From Azospirillum brasilense (GTDB taxonomy: Bacteria > Pseudomonadota > Alphaproteobacteria > Azospirillales > Azospirillaceae), in contig NZ_CP059453.1 of assembly GCF_022023855.1 (NCBI RefSeq), positions 374,001 through 438,000 of the forward strand: a DNA stretch of 64,000 nt, given 5' to 3'. The position numbers and the translations under genes are program-made. Of the stretch, positions 1 to 8,939 are shown piece by piece (within the stretch, counting starts at the first letter, position 1; each line of letters begins with the position of its first letter). The notes under the pieces were generated by a model. The model saw only the letters and a list, made by a program, of their open reading frames with translations. It did not search any database and had not been told where the DNA came from.

Positions 1-688
1 CTTCGACGAGACCGCGCTCGCCTCGCTGGCCGCTTCCATCGAGCGGCACGGGCTTCAGCAGCCGGTGCTGGTGCAGGAGACGGCGGAGAAGGGCGTCTAC
101 CGCCTCGTGGCCGGCGAGCGCCGCCTGCGCGCCCACCAGATGCTCGGCCGCCCGACCATCGCCGCCATCATCACCAAGGGCAAGGCGGAGGAGATCGCGC
201 TGATCGAGAATGTCCAGCGCGTGGACCTGGACGCCATCGATCTGGCCCGTGGCCTGACCCAGCTCATCGACAGCCACGGCTACGCCCAGGCGGAGGTCGC
301 CGCGGTGCTCGGCTGTTCGGAGGCCGAGGTGTCAAAGCGGCTGAAGGTGCTGGACCTGCCCATCGACATCCTCCGCGAGTACCGGGAGAACCCCGACGCG
401 GTGTCCCGTTCCGCCCTGGTCGAGTTGGCGTTCGTCGGCGACGAGGGGGAGGTGCGGCGGCTGTGGCAGTCGGCGCGCACCGGCGGGCTGACGGTTCAGT
501 CGGTGCGCGCGGCGCGGGCGTCCAAGGCGCCGGGCTCGGTGGAGCCGATGCGCGTGCTGGGCCGCTCGATCAACCGCATCGAGAAGGAGCTGAAGGCCAT
601 CGACGCGGTCAGCGCCGCGATGCAGAAGGAGCATCGGGAGCTGTTGCGGGACCTGCGGATGCGCATCGACGATCTGCTGGGGGAGTGA
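1..688 (+). CDS. parB: ParB/Spo0J-family partition protein, 3' part
   Basis: The gene enters from the left edge; the open frame runs from base 2, so the N-terminus is missing. The visible protein (about 229 residues) carries the ParB/Srx CTPase-fold signature GERRLRAHQ, then ENVQRVDLDAIDLARG and a helix-turn-helix in which AEVAAVLGCSEAEVSKRLKVL is the DNA-reading part. A basic, helical C-terminus follows that could dimerise. ParB binds parS and spreads as a CTP-dependent clamp, working with ParA to segregate a replicon. Two palindromes just downstream (691-769) are candidate parS sites. Whether this belongs to the chromosome or to a large plasmid cannot be told from here; parA would be expected to the left of the window. 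Confidence 0.88.
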   Translation, partial: FDETALASLAASIERHGLQQPVLVQETAEKGVYRLVAGERRLRAHQMLGRPTIAAIITKGKAEEIALIENVQRVDLDAIDLARGLTQLIDSHGYAQAEVAAVLGCSEAEVSKRLKVLDLPIDILREYRENPDAVSRSALVELAFVGDEGEVRRLWQSARTGGLTVQSVRAARASKAPGSVEPMRVLGRSINRIEKELKAIDAVSAAMQKEHRELLRDLRMRIDDLLGE

Positions 689-690
689 AG

Positions 691-769
691 GGTTTCGAAA
701 TCGAAAGCGTCTTTTGGTTGTGTCTCCTAAGAATTTAAACAACTTACAAGGGCTTTCGAAGTCGAAACG
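691..769. promoter_or_regulatory. Two palindromes TTTCGAARTCGAAA, candidate parS sites
   Basis: TTTCGAAATCGAAA at 693-706 and TTTCGAAGTCGAAA at 754-767 differ at one central base and start 61 bp apart, about six helical turns. The first begins five bases after the parB stop. They sit in a short AT-richer stretch with no gene. parS-type centromeres are 14-16 bp palindromes often located beside parB, so this is the natural reading. An operator for another regulator is the alternative. Confidence 0.5.
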
Positions 770-800
770 TGGAATGCCCCAAGGCGTCGATTTTCGGAGG

Positions 801-897
801 CTTTGCCCCCACCCCGACCCTCCCCCGCTGCGCAGGGGAGGGGTAAAAAAAGTTCCCTCCCCTGCGTTAGCGGGGGAGGGTCGGGGTGGGGGCAAAG
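801..897. repeat. GC-rich intergenic inverted repeat, family A copy 1
   Basis: A 29-bp arm at 801-829 is exactly the reverse complement of 869-897; between them lies a second, shorter inverted pair around a run of seven A. The whole element would fold into a long hairpin in RNA. Related copies occur at 43528-43617, 47803-47911 and 54941-55031. It lies just downstream of the xsc stop and may serve as a transcript end or stabiliser. It encodes no protein. Confidence 0.85.
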
Positions 898-948
898 CCC
901 TATAGCTTATGACAAAGAAGCACCGCGCAGGCGGCGCTGCGCCCAACC

Positions 949-2724
949 TTACACGGCCTGCTGCGGGCGCATGTCCGCGGGGTCGATGCCGGCGACCGCG
1001 ACCGGCTTCTTCATGGCGTCGCGGCGGAAGGGCTCGCCCAGCTCCTGGTTCAGGATCACCTCAACGAAGGTGGTGATGCCGCGCCCCTGGTCCTCGATGG
1101 CCTGGCGCAGGGCCGCCGTCACCTCGTCCTGGGTGCGCGCGGTGACGCCCTTCAGGCCGCAACCCTCGGCCACCTTGGCGTAGCTGAGCTTGGGGTTCAG
1201 CTCGGTGCCGACGAAGTTGTTGTCGTACCACAGCGTCGTGTTGCGCTTCTCCGCCCCCCACTGGAAGTTCCGGAAGATCACCATGGTGACCGCCGGCCAT
1301 CCCTCGCGCCCGATGGAGGACATCTCGTTCATCGAGATGCCGAAGGCGCCGTCTCCGGCGAAGCCGACCACCGGCGTGTTCGGGCAGCCGATCTTCGCGC
1401 CGACGATCGACGGGAAGCCGTAGCCGCAGGGGCCGAACATGCCCGGCGCCAGATACTTCCGCCCCTCCTCGAAGGTGGGGTAGGCGTTGCCGATGGCGCA
1501 GTTGTTGCCGATGTCGGTGGAGAGGATGGCGTCGGCGGGCAGGGCGGCCTGGATGGCCCGCCACGCCTGACGCGGCGACATGCGGTCGGACTCGCGCTCG
1601 CGCGCTTCGGCGTTCCAGCTCGTTCCGGGATCGTCCTCCTCATGGTCGAGCGAGGACAGGAGCTGAAGCCATGCCGACTTGGTCTGGTGGATCAGCGCGC
1701 GGCGCTCCAGCCGGCCCGCATCCCCGGCGCCGGGGGCGAGCTGCGCCAGGATTTGCTGGGCCACCTGCTTGGCGTCGCCGCAGATGCCGACCGACACCTT
1801 CTTGGTCAGGCCGATGCGGTCGGGGTTGATGTCGACCTGGATGATCTGCGCGCCCTTCGGCCAATAGTCGATGCCGTAGCCGGGCAGGGTGGAGAAGGGG
1901 TTGAGCCGCGTGCCGAGCGCCAGCACGACGTCGGCCTTGGCGATCAGCTCCATCGCCGCCTTGGAGCCGTTGTAGCCGAGCGGCCCGACCGACAGCGGGT
2001 GGCTGCCGGGGAAGGCGTCGTTGTGCTGGTAGCCGCAGCAGACCGGCGCGTCCAGCCGCTCCGCCAGCGCGATGCTGTCCGGAATGGCCCCGCCGATCAC
2101 CACCCCGGCGCCGTTCAGGATGACCGGGAACTTCGCCTCCGACAGCAGACGGGCCGCCTCGGCGATGGCCTGCCGCCCGCCGGCCGAGCGCTCCAGCCGG
2201 ACGATCTGCGGCAGCTCGACGTCGATGACCTGGGTCCAGAAATCGCGCGGCACGTTGATCTGCGCCGGGGCGCAGCCGCGCCACGCCTTCTCGATGACGC
2301 GGTTCAGCACCTCGGCCATGCGGCTGGGGTCGCGCACCTCCTCCTGGTAGCAGACCATCTCCCGGAACATGGCCATCTGCTCGACCTCCTGGAAACCGCC
2401 CTGGCCGATGGTCTTGTTGGCGGCCTGCGGAGTCACCAGCAGCATCGGCGTGTGGTTCCAGTAGGCGGTCTTGATCGAGGTGACGAAACCGGTCACGCCG
2501 GGTCCGTTCTGGGCGATGGCCATGGCCATTTCCCCGGTGACGCGGCTGTAGCCATCGCAGATCAAGGCGGCGTTGGTCTCGTGCGCGCAGTCCCAGAACC
2601 GGATGCCGGCCTTGGGGAAGAGGTCGGAGACCGGCATCATGGCCGATCCGATGATCCCGAAGGCGTGCCGGATGCCGTGCATCTGAAGGACCTTCACGAA
2701 CGCTTCCTCGGTGGTCATTTTCAT
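949..2724 (-). CDS. xsc: Sulfoacetaldehyde acetyltransferase
   Basis: Xsc is a thiamine-diphosphate (ThDP) enzyme that converts sulfoacetaldehyde and phosphate to acetyl phosphate and sulfite, the carbon-sulfur cleavage step of C2-sulfonate catabolism. The 591-residue protein has the usual three-domain ThDP layout: the N-terminal segment FGIIGSAMMPVSDLFPKAGI with the HETNAAL glutamate, a central domain, and a C-terminal ThDP/Mg motif beginning GDGAFGISMNEMSS. An ATG at 2733 lies nine bases further out but has GAGG touching the start codon. ATG 2724 has GAGG at good spacing and gives the family-typical MKMTTEEAF start, so I chose it. It is the last gene of the minus-strand sulfonate train. The product sulfite is handled by SoeABC upstream and acetyl phosphate by Pta. 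Confidence 0.95.
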   Translation of the reverse strand: MKMTTEEAFVKVLQMHGIRHAFGIIGSAMMPVSDLFPKAGIRFWDCAHETNAALICDGYSRVTGEMAMAIAQNGPGVTGFVTSIKTAYWNHTPMLLVTPQAANKTIGQGGFQEVEQMAMFREMVCYQEEVRDPSRMAEVLNRVIEKAWRGCAPAQINVPRDFWTQVIDVELPQIVRLERSAGGRQAIAEAARLLSEAKFPVILNGAGVVIGGAIPDSIALAERLDAPVCCGYQHNDAFPGSHPLSVGPLGYNGSKAAMELIAKADVVLALGTRLNPFSTLPGYGIDYWPKGAQIIQVDINPDRIGLTKKVSVGICGDAKQVAQQILAQLAPGAGDAGRLERRALIHQTKSAWLQLLSSLDHEEDDPGTSWNAEARERESDRMSPRQAWRAIQAALPADAILSTDIGNNCAIGNAYPTFEEGRKYLAPGMFGPCGYGFPSIVGAKIGCPNTPVVGFAGDGAFGISMNEMSSIGREGWPAVTMVIFRNFQWGAEKRNTTLWYDNNFVGTELNPKLSYAKVAEGCGLKGVTARTQDEVTAALRQAIEDQGRGITTFVEVILNQELGEPFRRDAMKKPVAVAGIDPADMRPQQAV

Positions 2725-2772
2725 GGTGCGCATCCTCGTTGCATGGATTGGGGGAGTAGGGCGGCGGGGCGG

Positions 2773-3156
2773 TCAGCCGGCGATCACGCGCGGCATGGCC
2801 CGCTCGCCGGGGCCGGGAAGAATGGCGGGCCGGTGCACGGCGATCAGGGGGGCGTAGCCGTCATCCCCCTCCGGCATCGGCATGGCGAACCAGCGGTAAT
2901 GGCGCCCGCTCCAGACGAGCAGCCCTCGGCTCAGGCCGTGGCCGTCCACTGCGAAACGGTTGACAAGGCGTCCGGCGAGGCCGGTGGACAGCGGCTCGTA
3001 GACGACGCCGGCGCCGGAGCGGAAGCCCACGCGGGGGCGGGAGGGCGAGCCGCAGATGTAGAGGCTCCGGGCGTCCATCGTCTTGGCGCGGGTCATGAGG
3101 AAGGCCAGGGCGGAGCCGTGATCGGTGGGGCCATGAGACGTGTCTGCGTGCGGCAT
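2773..3156 (-). CDS. Uncharacterised 127-residue protein between soeC and xsc
   Basis: I do not recognise the family. The protein has no signal peptide or membrane segment. It contains a stretch SLYICGSPSRPRVGFRSG, a central LSRGLLVWSGRHYRWFAMP region rich in aromatics, and proline-rich ends. The start at 3156 is preceded by AGGAAAGGAG at ideal spacing, so it is very likely translated. It sits 37 bp after soeC and 48 bp before xsc on the same strand. That position suggests a role linked to the sulfite-forming or sulfite-oxidising step, but nothing in the sequence shows a reaction. Confidence 0.7.
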   Translation of the reverse strand: MPHADTSHGPTDHGSALAFLMTRAKTMDARSLYICGSPSRPRVGFRSGAGVVYEPLSTGLAGRLVNRFAVDGHGLSRGLLVWSGRHYRWFAMPMPEGDDGYAPLIAVHRPAILPGPGERAMPRVIAG

Positions 3157-3193
3157 CTCTGCTCCTTTCCTGCTGTGGGTGAAAGCGGCGGGC

Positions 3194-4159
3194 TCAGGCT
3201 TCCCCGGCGCCGTAGAAGAGGGTCACGGTGTGCTTCGCCTCGGCGAAGAAGAGCCAGCGCTCGGCGATCACCCCCAGCGCGGCGGCGGCGGCGGCCAGCA
3301 GTGCCAGGGTGCCGGACAGGGCGCCGTGGCCGGCGACCAGAGCGCCGAGGCTCAGCGCCGCCGGCAGGGCGAAGGCGGCGAGGCGGGTGATGAGGCGCAG
3401 GCGGGCGGCGTGGCGGCGCCCGACGCGGAAGCCCATTTCCTTGAGCAGGTAGTTGTCCTCGCTGTGCGGGGCGTCGAGCAGGCGGACCCGCCCGATGTGG
3501 CCGAGGCCGGTCGCCGTCTCCGCCGTGCTGACGGGGCGGGCGGTGGCGCAATGCCGCCAATGCCCTTCCTTCGCCGCCCAGGCCAGCGCCACCGACGCCA
3601 GCGCCAGCAGGGAGGACCAGTCCGCCGCCTGTCCCACCGCGCCGAGCAGCGCGTTCAGCAGCAGCGCCCCGGTCATCAGCGACAGCGCCAGATAAGTTCG
3701 CGGCACCCACGGGTTGGCCCATTGGCGGATGGGCTTCAGCGAGGCGTAGATCATCGCCGTGCAATAGACGGTGACCGCCGCCATCGCCGCGGTGATCCAG
3801 CCGGCGACTCCCGCCACGCCGCTGCCGCCGCCGTCACTGCCGGTCGCCAGGACGACCCAGGCGATGGCGAAGACGCCCGCCGGCAGGAAGGTGGCGACCG
3901 CCGCCACGCCTTCGCGCGACAGCCAGGAGCTGCGCCATTGCGACAGCGCCCGCCACGCCCGCTCCGGGCGGCCGAGATGGGCCAGCGAGGACAGCAGCCC
4001 GGCGACCACCAGCCCCAAGGCGAGGGCGAGGGCGGTAAGGCCGAACAGCGGGCTCGCCGGCAGCAGACCGAAGGGCGCCAGCAGGCCGAGCAGGGCAAGC
4101 AGGCCGTAGCCGGCGCCCGCGGCGCTGGTGAAGAAGATGATGGAGAAGGCCGGATGCAT
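3194..4159 (-). CDS. soeC: Sulfite dehydrogenase membrane anchor, DmsC/NrfD type
   Basis: A 321-residue protein with about eight hydrophobic helices, opening with MHPAFSIIFFTSAAGAGYG, which is typical of DmsC-like quinol-interacting anchor subunits. In SoeABC it anchors the cytoplasmic catalytic and iron-sulfur subunits and passes electrons from sulfite to the quinone pool. It follows soeB by 12 bp. The DmsC family also serves DMSO reductases. The xsc context and the lack of a Tat signal on SoeA favour sulfite oxidation here. Confidence 0.85.
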   Translation of the reverse strand: MHPAFSIIFFTSAAGAGYGLLALLGLLAPFGLLPASPLFGLTALALALGLVVAGLLSSLAHLGRPERAWRALSQWRSSWLSREGVAAVATFLPAGVFAIAWVVLATGSDGGGSGVAGVAGWITAAMAAVTVYCTAMIYASLKPIRQWANPWVPRTYLALSLMTGALLLNALLGAVGQAADWSSLLALASVALAWAAKEGHWRHCATARPVSTAETATGLGHIGRVRLLDAPHSEDNYLLKEMGFRVGRRHAARLRLITRLAAFALPAALSLGALVAGHGALSGTLALLAAAAAALGVIAERWLFFAEAKHTVTLFYGAGEA

Positions 4160-4171
4160 GGAATCCCTCCC

Positions 4172-4927
4172 TCAGCGCGCCAGGATGCGGTCGGCCCATT
4201 TCAGCAGGCCGTGGAGCGGCAAATCGTCGTTGGCGCTTTCCTTGGTGACGCGCTCGTCCAGCGCCAGGGTGGGCCGGGGCCGGGGCGGCAGGTACTTGTT
4301 GGTCGGCTCATAGCCGAGCTCCGGCATCAGGTCGTAGCCGCCGCGCTCCGCCACCAGCTTCGACACAGCGGAGGACGGGTCGGCGAGGTCGCCGAAATGC
4401 CGGGCGGAGGTCGGGCAGACCATGACGCAGGCCGGCACCCGCTCCGCCTCATCCAAGGTCTCGTTGTGGATGCGGTCGATGCACAGCGTGCATTTCTTCA
4501 TCACGCCGACGTCCTGGTCGAACTCCCGCGCGCCGTAGGGGCAGGCCCAGGAGCAGAGCTTGCAGCCGATGCACAAATCCTCGTTGACCAGCACGATGCC
4601 GTCCTCGGCCCGCTTGTAGGAGGCGCCGGTCGGGCAGACGGTCACGCAGGCCGGCTGTTCGCAATGCAGGCAGGAGCGCGGGAAGTTGGTGGTGCGCGAC
4701 CCGCAGCCGCTCTCCCCGGTTCCCGCCTCGAAGCTGTGGATGCGGTTGAACCACACCCCGTCCGGGCCGGCGCCGTAGGCGTCGTAATCGGTCAGCGGCG
4801 CCATGTGGCCGCCGTCGTTCCACTGCTTGCAGGCCACCGCGCAGGCGTGGCAGCCGACGCAGGTGTCGAGGTCGATGACCAGCCCCAGCCGGGGGGCGCC
4901 GGGTTCGCGGTTGGGAAGGCTCGTCAT
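4172..4927 (-). CDS. soeB: Sulfite dehydrogenase iron-sulfur subunit, four [4Fe-4S] clusters
   Basis: The 251-residue DmsB-like ferredoxin subunit starts MTSLPNREPG at 4927 and overlaps the soeA stop by ATGA. Four cysteine groups are visible: CVGCHACAVACK, CLHCEQPACVTVCP, CIGCKLCSWACP and CTLC with a later CVMVCP. These carry electrons from the molybdopterin subunit to the membrane anchor. No export signal is present. The frame stays open upstream through shadow sequence, but the overlap and the family-like N-terminus support this start. Confidence 0.9.
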   Translation of the reverse strand: MTSLPNREPGAPRLGLVIDLDTCVGCHACAVACKQWNDGGHMAPLTDYDAYGAGPDGVWFNRIHSFEAGTGESGCGSRTTNFPRSCLHCEQPACVTVCPTGASYKRAEDGIVLVNEDLCIGCKLCSWACPYGAREFDQDVGVMKKCTLCIDRIHNETLDEAERVPACVMVCPTSARHFGDLADPSSAVSKLVAERGGYDLMPELGYEPTNKYLPPRPRPTLALDERVTKESANDDLPLHGLLKWADRILAR

Positions 4928-7926
4928 GACCGGACTCCCCGAGACGTGGGCCGGAAGGCGGCGCCGGTGCGCAGGATGGCGGGCGGCGGCTCGACGCCCG
5001 GCGGCATGGCCTGGGCGGGGAAGCGCGGCATCGTCTCGGCCCGCTCCTTCGGCGGCGCCTTCTCGACGCGGACGCGCAGGTCGTACCAAGCGGCCTGCCC
5101 GGTCACCGGGTCGGCGTTGGCGTGGCGATAGCCGTTGCGCTCCGGCAGCAGTTCCGAGATCAGGTGGTTGAGCAGGAAGCCCTTCGTCCCCTCCGGCGCG
5201 TCGGTGGACAGGTTCCAGGCGCCGGAGCGCTTGCCGATGGCGTTCCAGGTCCACACCGTCCCGGCCTCTACCCCGTCCATCAGCCGGACCGGCACCCGGA
5301 TGCGCCCGGTCGGACTGGTCACCCAAGCCCAGTCGCCGTCGGCGAGGCTGAGCGCCTCCGCGGTGGAGCGCGCGATGTAGAGGCTGTTGCGCGCCAGGAT
5401 CTGCCGCAGCCAGGCGTTCTGCGATCCCCAGGAATGGTACATGGGCATCGGGCGCTGGGTGACGGCGTGCAGCGGGAAGGCGCCCTCATCCAGCCCCTCC
5501 TCCTCCAGCGGCGGGTACCAGAAGGGCAGGGGGTCGAAGTAGGTTTCCACCCGCTGCCGCTTGTCGGCGGGCGGCACCACCGCGCCGTGCCCGCGCGCGG
5601 CGAGGCGGAATTTCTGGAGCGGCTCGACGTAGAGCTGGAGGATCACCGGCTCCGGCTTGTCGAGGAAGCCCATGCGGGTGGCGGTCTCCAGATAGGCCTG
5701 GTTGGCGTGCTTGAAATAGTGCTGCTCCGGCGGCAGCTCAAAATGCCAGAAGCAGCCGTTTCGGACGTAGCGGTCGAGCTGGTCCGGGTTGGGCGCTCCC
5801 TTGCCGGCGTCTTTCCCGTCGGCGCCGCGCCAGCCGGCCAGCGGGCCGATGCCGGGCTTGCGCTCGTGGTTGGTCATGTAGTCGGGATAGCCGCCGGGGT
5901 AGCGCGGGCTGCCGTCCTCCCGGACGAAGGCGGGCAGGCCGAGCCGCGCCCCCAGCTCGATCAGCACGTCCTGGAAGGGCCGCACGTCGCGGTCGGGGGT
6001 CAGCACCGGCTGGCGGATGGAATCGCCGGGGCCGTGCGCGCTGCCGATCGGGCGGTCAAGCAGGGAGATGCAGTCCCACCGCTCCAGATAGGTGGTGTCG
6101 GCCAGCACGAGGTCGGCGTAGGCCACCATCTCCGAGGCGTAGGCGTCGCAATAGACGATGAAGGGGATGCGGTACTCGCCGCTGTCCGGGTCCTTGTCGG
6201 ACAGCATCCGCATCGTCTCGGACGTGTTCATCGACGAGTTCCAGGCCATGTTGGCCATGTACATGAACAGCGTGTCGACGCGGTACGGGTCGCCCTCCCA
6301 GGCGTTGGCGACCACCATGTGCATCAGCCCGTGCACCGACAGCGGCGCGTCCCAGCTGAAGGCTTTGTCGATGCGAAGCGGCTGCCCGTCCTCGCCGACC
6401 AGCAGGTCCTCCGGCCCCATGGGATAGCCGAGCGGCATCCCGGCGATGGTCTTGCCGGGGCCGGTCTCGCCGCGCTTGCCGGCGGGCTTGGGACCCGGCG
6501 GGGCGGGGCGGGGGTAGGGCGACTTGTAGCGCCAGCCGCCCGGCACGTCGATGGTGCCCAGCAGAACCTGCAGGATGTGGATGGCCCGGCAGGTGTGGAA
6601 GCCGTTGGAATGGGCGGAGATGCCGCGCATGGCGTGCATGGCGATGGGCCGCCCGATCATCCGCTCGTGGCGCCGACCCGCCCAGTCGGTCCAGGGCTGC
6701 TCGATGGTCAGCGTCTCCTGGAAGGCGAGGTGGGCCATCTCCGCGGCGATGCGGCGGATGGTGTCGGCGGGGACGCCGCAGCGCTCGGCCACCGCCTCCG
6801 GTGAGTGCTGCGGGTCGAGGTAGCGTTCGGCCAGCAGATGGAAGGAGGGCACGGCCCGCCGCCCGTCCGGCAGGGTGACGGCGCCGACCAGCGCCGGGCG
6901 GATATCGGCGGCGGTGGCTGGAACGGCGCGCTGCTCCACCGCGTCCCAGGCCAGCGGGGCGCCGTCGGCGTCGCGGGCGAACAGGCCGTCGTCGGGGGCG
7001 CCGGGGTCCTGGATGACCAGCCAGGGGGCGTTGGTGTAGCGGACCAGATACTCGGCGTCGATGCGGTCGGCGCGCAGAAGCTCGTGGATCAGGGCGAAGA
7101 CGAACAGACCGTCGCTGCCCGGACGGATGCCGACCCATTCGTCGGCGATCGCGGAATAGCCGGTCTTGATCGGGTTGACGGAGACGATCTTGGCGCCGCG
7201 CGCCTTCATCTTTGACAGGCCGATCTTGATCGGGTTGCTGTCATGGTCCTCAGCCACGCCGAACAGCAGCAGGTAGCGGGTGTGGTCCCAGTCCGGCTCC
7301 CCGAATTCCCAGAAGCTGCCGCCCAGCGTGTACATGCCCGCCGCCGCCATGTTGACGGAGCAGAAGCCGCCGTGCGCCGCGAAGTTGGGCGTGCCGAACT
7401 GCGCCGCCCAGAAGCCGGTCAGCGACTGGCTCTGGTCGCGTCCGGTGAAGAAGGCGAGCTTGCTGGGGTCGCTATCGCGGATCTTGGACAGGCGCTCCGT
7501 CAGGATGGTCAGCGCCTCGTCCCATTCGATCTCGCGGAATTCGCCGGTGCCGCGCTCCCCGGTGCGCAGCAGGGGCTTGCGCAGTTTGGCCGGGGAGTTC
7601 TGGGTCATGATGCCGGCGGACCCCTTGGCGCAGATCACGCCGTGGTTCACCGGATGGTCCTTGTTCCCCTCGATGAAGCGGAGCTGGCCGTCCTTGATGT
7701 GCACTTTGATGCCGCAGCGGCAGGCGCACATGTAGCAGGTGGTGTATTTGACCGTGTCGGAGACGGTCGGCGAGGGGTCGAGATCCTCGCGCGGCGACTG
7801 GTAGCGGTCGAGCCAGCCGCGCGCGTCCTCGGGCGCCGCCGGCCCGGTGCTTCGCTGGAACCCCCGGCCCTGGGTGAAGGCGAACCCGCGTGCGCGCTGG
7901 CCGCCGACGTCGTCGATCTTCGCCAT
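4924..7926 (-). CDS. soeA: Sulfite dehydrogenase molybdopterin subunit
   Basis: This 1000-residue DMSO-reductase-family enzyme has a [4Fe-4S] motif at Cys64, Cys67, Cys71 and Cys99 and the usual molybdo-bis-MGD domains, ending in a C-terminal dinucleotide-binding domain (about residues 830-950). There is no twin-arginine signal peptide, so the enzyme should act in the cytoplasm. That is the defining trait of SoeABC, which oxidises cytoplasmic sulfite to sulfate, as opposed to periplasmic DMSO reductases. It lies between the SauCD ligase genes and soeBC-xsc, matching removal of the sulfite made by Xsc. The substrate is inferred from family resemblance and context. Confidence 0.88.
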   Translation of the reverse strand: MAKIDDVGGQRARGFAFTQGRGFQRSTGPAAPEDARGWLDRYQSPREDLDPSPTVSDTVKYTTCYMCACRCGIKVHIKDGQLRFIEGNKDHPVNHGVICAKGSAGIMTQNSPAKLRKPLLRTGERGTGEFREIEWDEALTILTERLSKIRDSDPSKLAFFTGRDQSQSLTGFWAAQFGTPNFAAHGGFCSVNMAAAGMYTLGGSFWEFGEPDWDHTRYLLLFGVAEDHDSNPIKIGLSKMKARGAKIVSVNPIKTGYSAIADEWVGIRPGSDGLFVFALIHELLRADRIDAEYLVRYTNAPWLVIQDPGAPDDGLFARDADGAPLAWDAVEQRAVPATAADIRPALVGAVTLPDGRRAVPSFHLLAERYLDPQHSPEAVAERCGVPADTIRRIAAEMAHLAFQETLTIEQPWTDWAGRRHERMIGRPIAMHAMRGISAHSNGFHTCRAIHILQVLLGTIDVPGGWRYKSPYPRPAPPGPKPAGKRGETGPGKTIAGMPLGYPMGPEDLLVGEDGQPLRIDKAFSWDAPLSVHGLMHMVVANAWEGDPYRVDTLFMYMANMAWNSSMNTSETMRMLSDKDPDSGEYRIPFIVYCDAYASEMVAYADLVLADTTYLERWDCISLLDRPIGSAHGPGDSIRQPVLTPDRDVRPFQDVLIELGARLGLPAFVREDGSPRYPGGYPDYMTNHERKPGIGPLAGWRGADGKDAGKGAPNPDQLDRYVRNGCFWHFELPPEQHYFKHANQAYLETATRMGFLDKPEPVILQLYVEPLQKFRLAARGHGAVVPPADKRQRVETYFDPLPFWYPPLEEEGLDEGAFPLHAVTQRPMPMYHSWGSQNAWLRQILARNSLYIARSTAEALSLADGDWAWVTSPTGRIRVPVRLMDGVEAGTVWTWNAIGKRSGAWNLSTDAPEGTKGFLLNHLISELLPERNGYRHANADPVTGQAAWYDLRVRVEKAPPKERAETMPRFPAQAMPPGVEPPPAILRTGAAFRPTSRGVRS

Positions 7927-8030
7927 CCTGTTCCGTTCCCTTCCGGAATGCCTCCCCCGTTCTCTCCCGGCGGAAGGCCGGGAGAGGGGGCGGTGCTGCC
8001 GTACCGTTCTTCAAAAAGGCGGCTGCGCGG

Positions 8031-8939
8031 TCAGTCCGCGAGCCGCTGCGCGCCCGACCGTTTCGCGGCCTCGGCCATCAGCGCGTCGAGGGCCGCCGGC
8101 AGGTCGCCGGGCACATCGACGACGACGGCCCCGGCGCGTTCCAGCGCGCCTCGCTTGGAGGCGTAGCTGCCGCGGTCACCGGTCACGATGGCGCCGGCAT
8201 GGCCCATCTTCTTGCCCGGCGGGGAGGCGCGGCCGGCGATGAAGGAGACGACGGGCTTGTCCGTCTTCGCCACCAACTCCGCCGCTTCCTCCTCCATGCT
8301 GCCGCCGATCTCGCCGACGAGCGCGATGGCGTCGGTGCCCGGGTCGTCGATCAGGGCGGCCAGCGCGTCCTTGGTCGTCGTGCCGATCATCGGGTCGCCG
8401 CCGATGCCGAGAAAGGCCGACTGGCCATGGCCGCCGCGCACGAGGTTCAGGCAGACCAGCGTGCCCAGGCTGCCGCTGCGCGAAATGACGCCGACCCGGC
8501 CCGGCTGGAAGACGCGCGGATTGAAGGCCGGCATGATGCCGACGAAGCCCTCGCCCGGCGTCACGATGCCGGCGGTGTTCGGCCCGATGATGCGGGTGCC
8601 GTGCTCCGCCGCCGCGGCGTGCATCTCCATCACGTCGTGGGCGGGGATGTGCTCGGTCAGGCAGACGACGGTCTTCGCACCCGCCTCGATGGCGTCGATG
8701 GCGGCGGCCTTGGCGGCGGCGGGCGGGATGAACATCACCGACACGTCGAAGCCGCCGTTCGCCATGGCCTCCTTCGCGGTGGCGAAGATGGGCACGCCGC
8801 AATGGCTCTGCCCGGCCTTCTTCGGGTTCACGCCGCCGACCACGGTGGTGCCGTAGGCCTGCATCTGCTCGGTCCAGAAGGTGCCCTGCTTGCCGGTGAT
8901 GCCCTGCACCAGGACCCGGTCGCTCTTGCGTACGATCAT
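8031..8939 (-). CDS. sauD: ADP-forming acyl-CoA ligase alpha subunit, predicted sulfoacetate-CoA ligase
   Basis: A SucD-like protein of 302 residues. The CoA-binding Rossmann start reads VLVQGITGKQGTFW and the phosphohistidine is His247 in KKMGHAGAIVTG. It should pair with the beta subunit encoded immediately upstream, whose stop overlaps this start by ATGA. SucCD, malate-CoA ligase (MtkAB) and sulfoacetate-CoA ligase (SauCD, described from Bilophila wadsworthia) share this fold. The neighbours SauS and Xsc make sulfoacetate the best substrate guess. A housekeeping succinyl-CoA synthetase is unlikely here because no TCA-cycle gene is adjacent. Confidence 0.8.
   Translation of the reverse strand: MIVRKSDRVLVQGITGKQGTFWTEQMQAYGTTVVGGVNPKKAGQSHCGVPIFATAKEAMANGGFDVSVMFIPPAAAKAAAIDAIEAGAKTVVCLTEHIPAHDVMEMHAAAAEHGTRIIGPNTAGIVTPGEGFVGIMPAFNPRVFQPGRVGVISRSGSLGTLVCLNLVRGGHGQSAFLGIGGDPMIGTTTKDALAALIDDPGTDAIALVGEIGGSMEEEAAELVAKTDKPVVSFIAGRASPPGKKMGHAGAIVTGDRGSYASKRGALERAGAVVVDVPGDLPAALDALMAEAAKRSGAQRLAD

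Noticed and set aside
714..1183. Plus-strand frames across the family A repeat downstream of parB
   Set aside because: The translations are the proline/arginine/glycine output of the repeat and of the antisense xsc strand.
4924..7926. Periplasmic DMSO or formate reductase instead of SoeA
   Set aside because: No Tat signal peptide, and the gene lies between sulfoacetate-pathway genes, which fits cytoplasmic sulfite oxidation.
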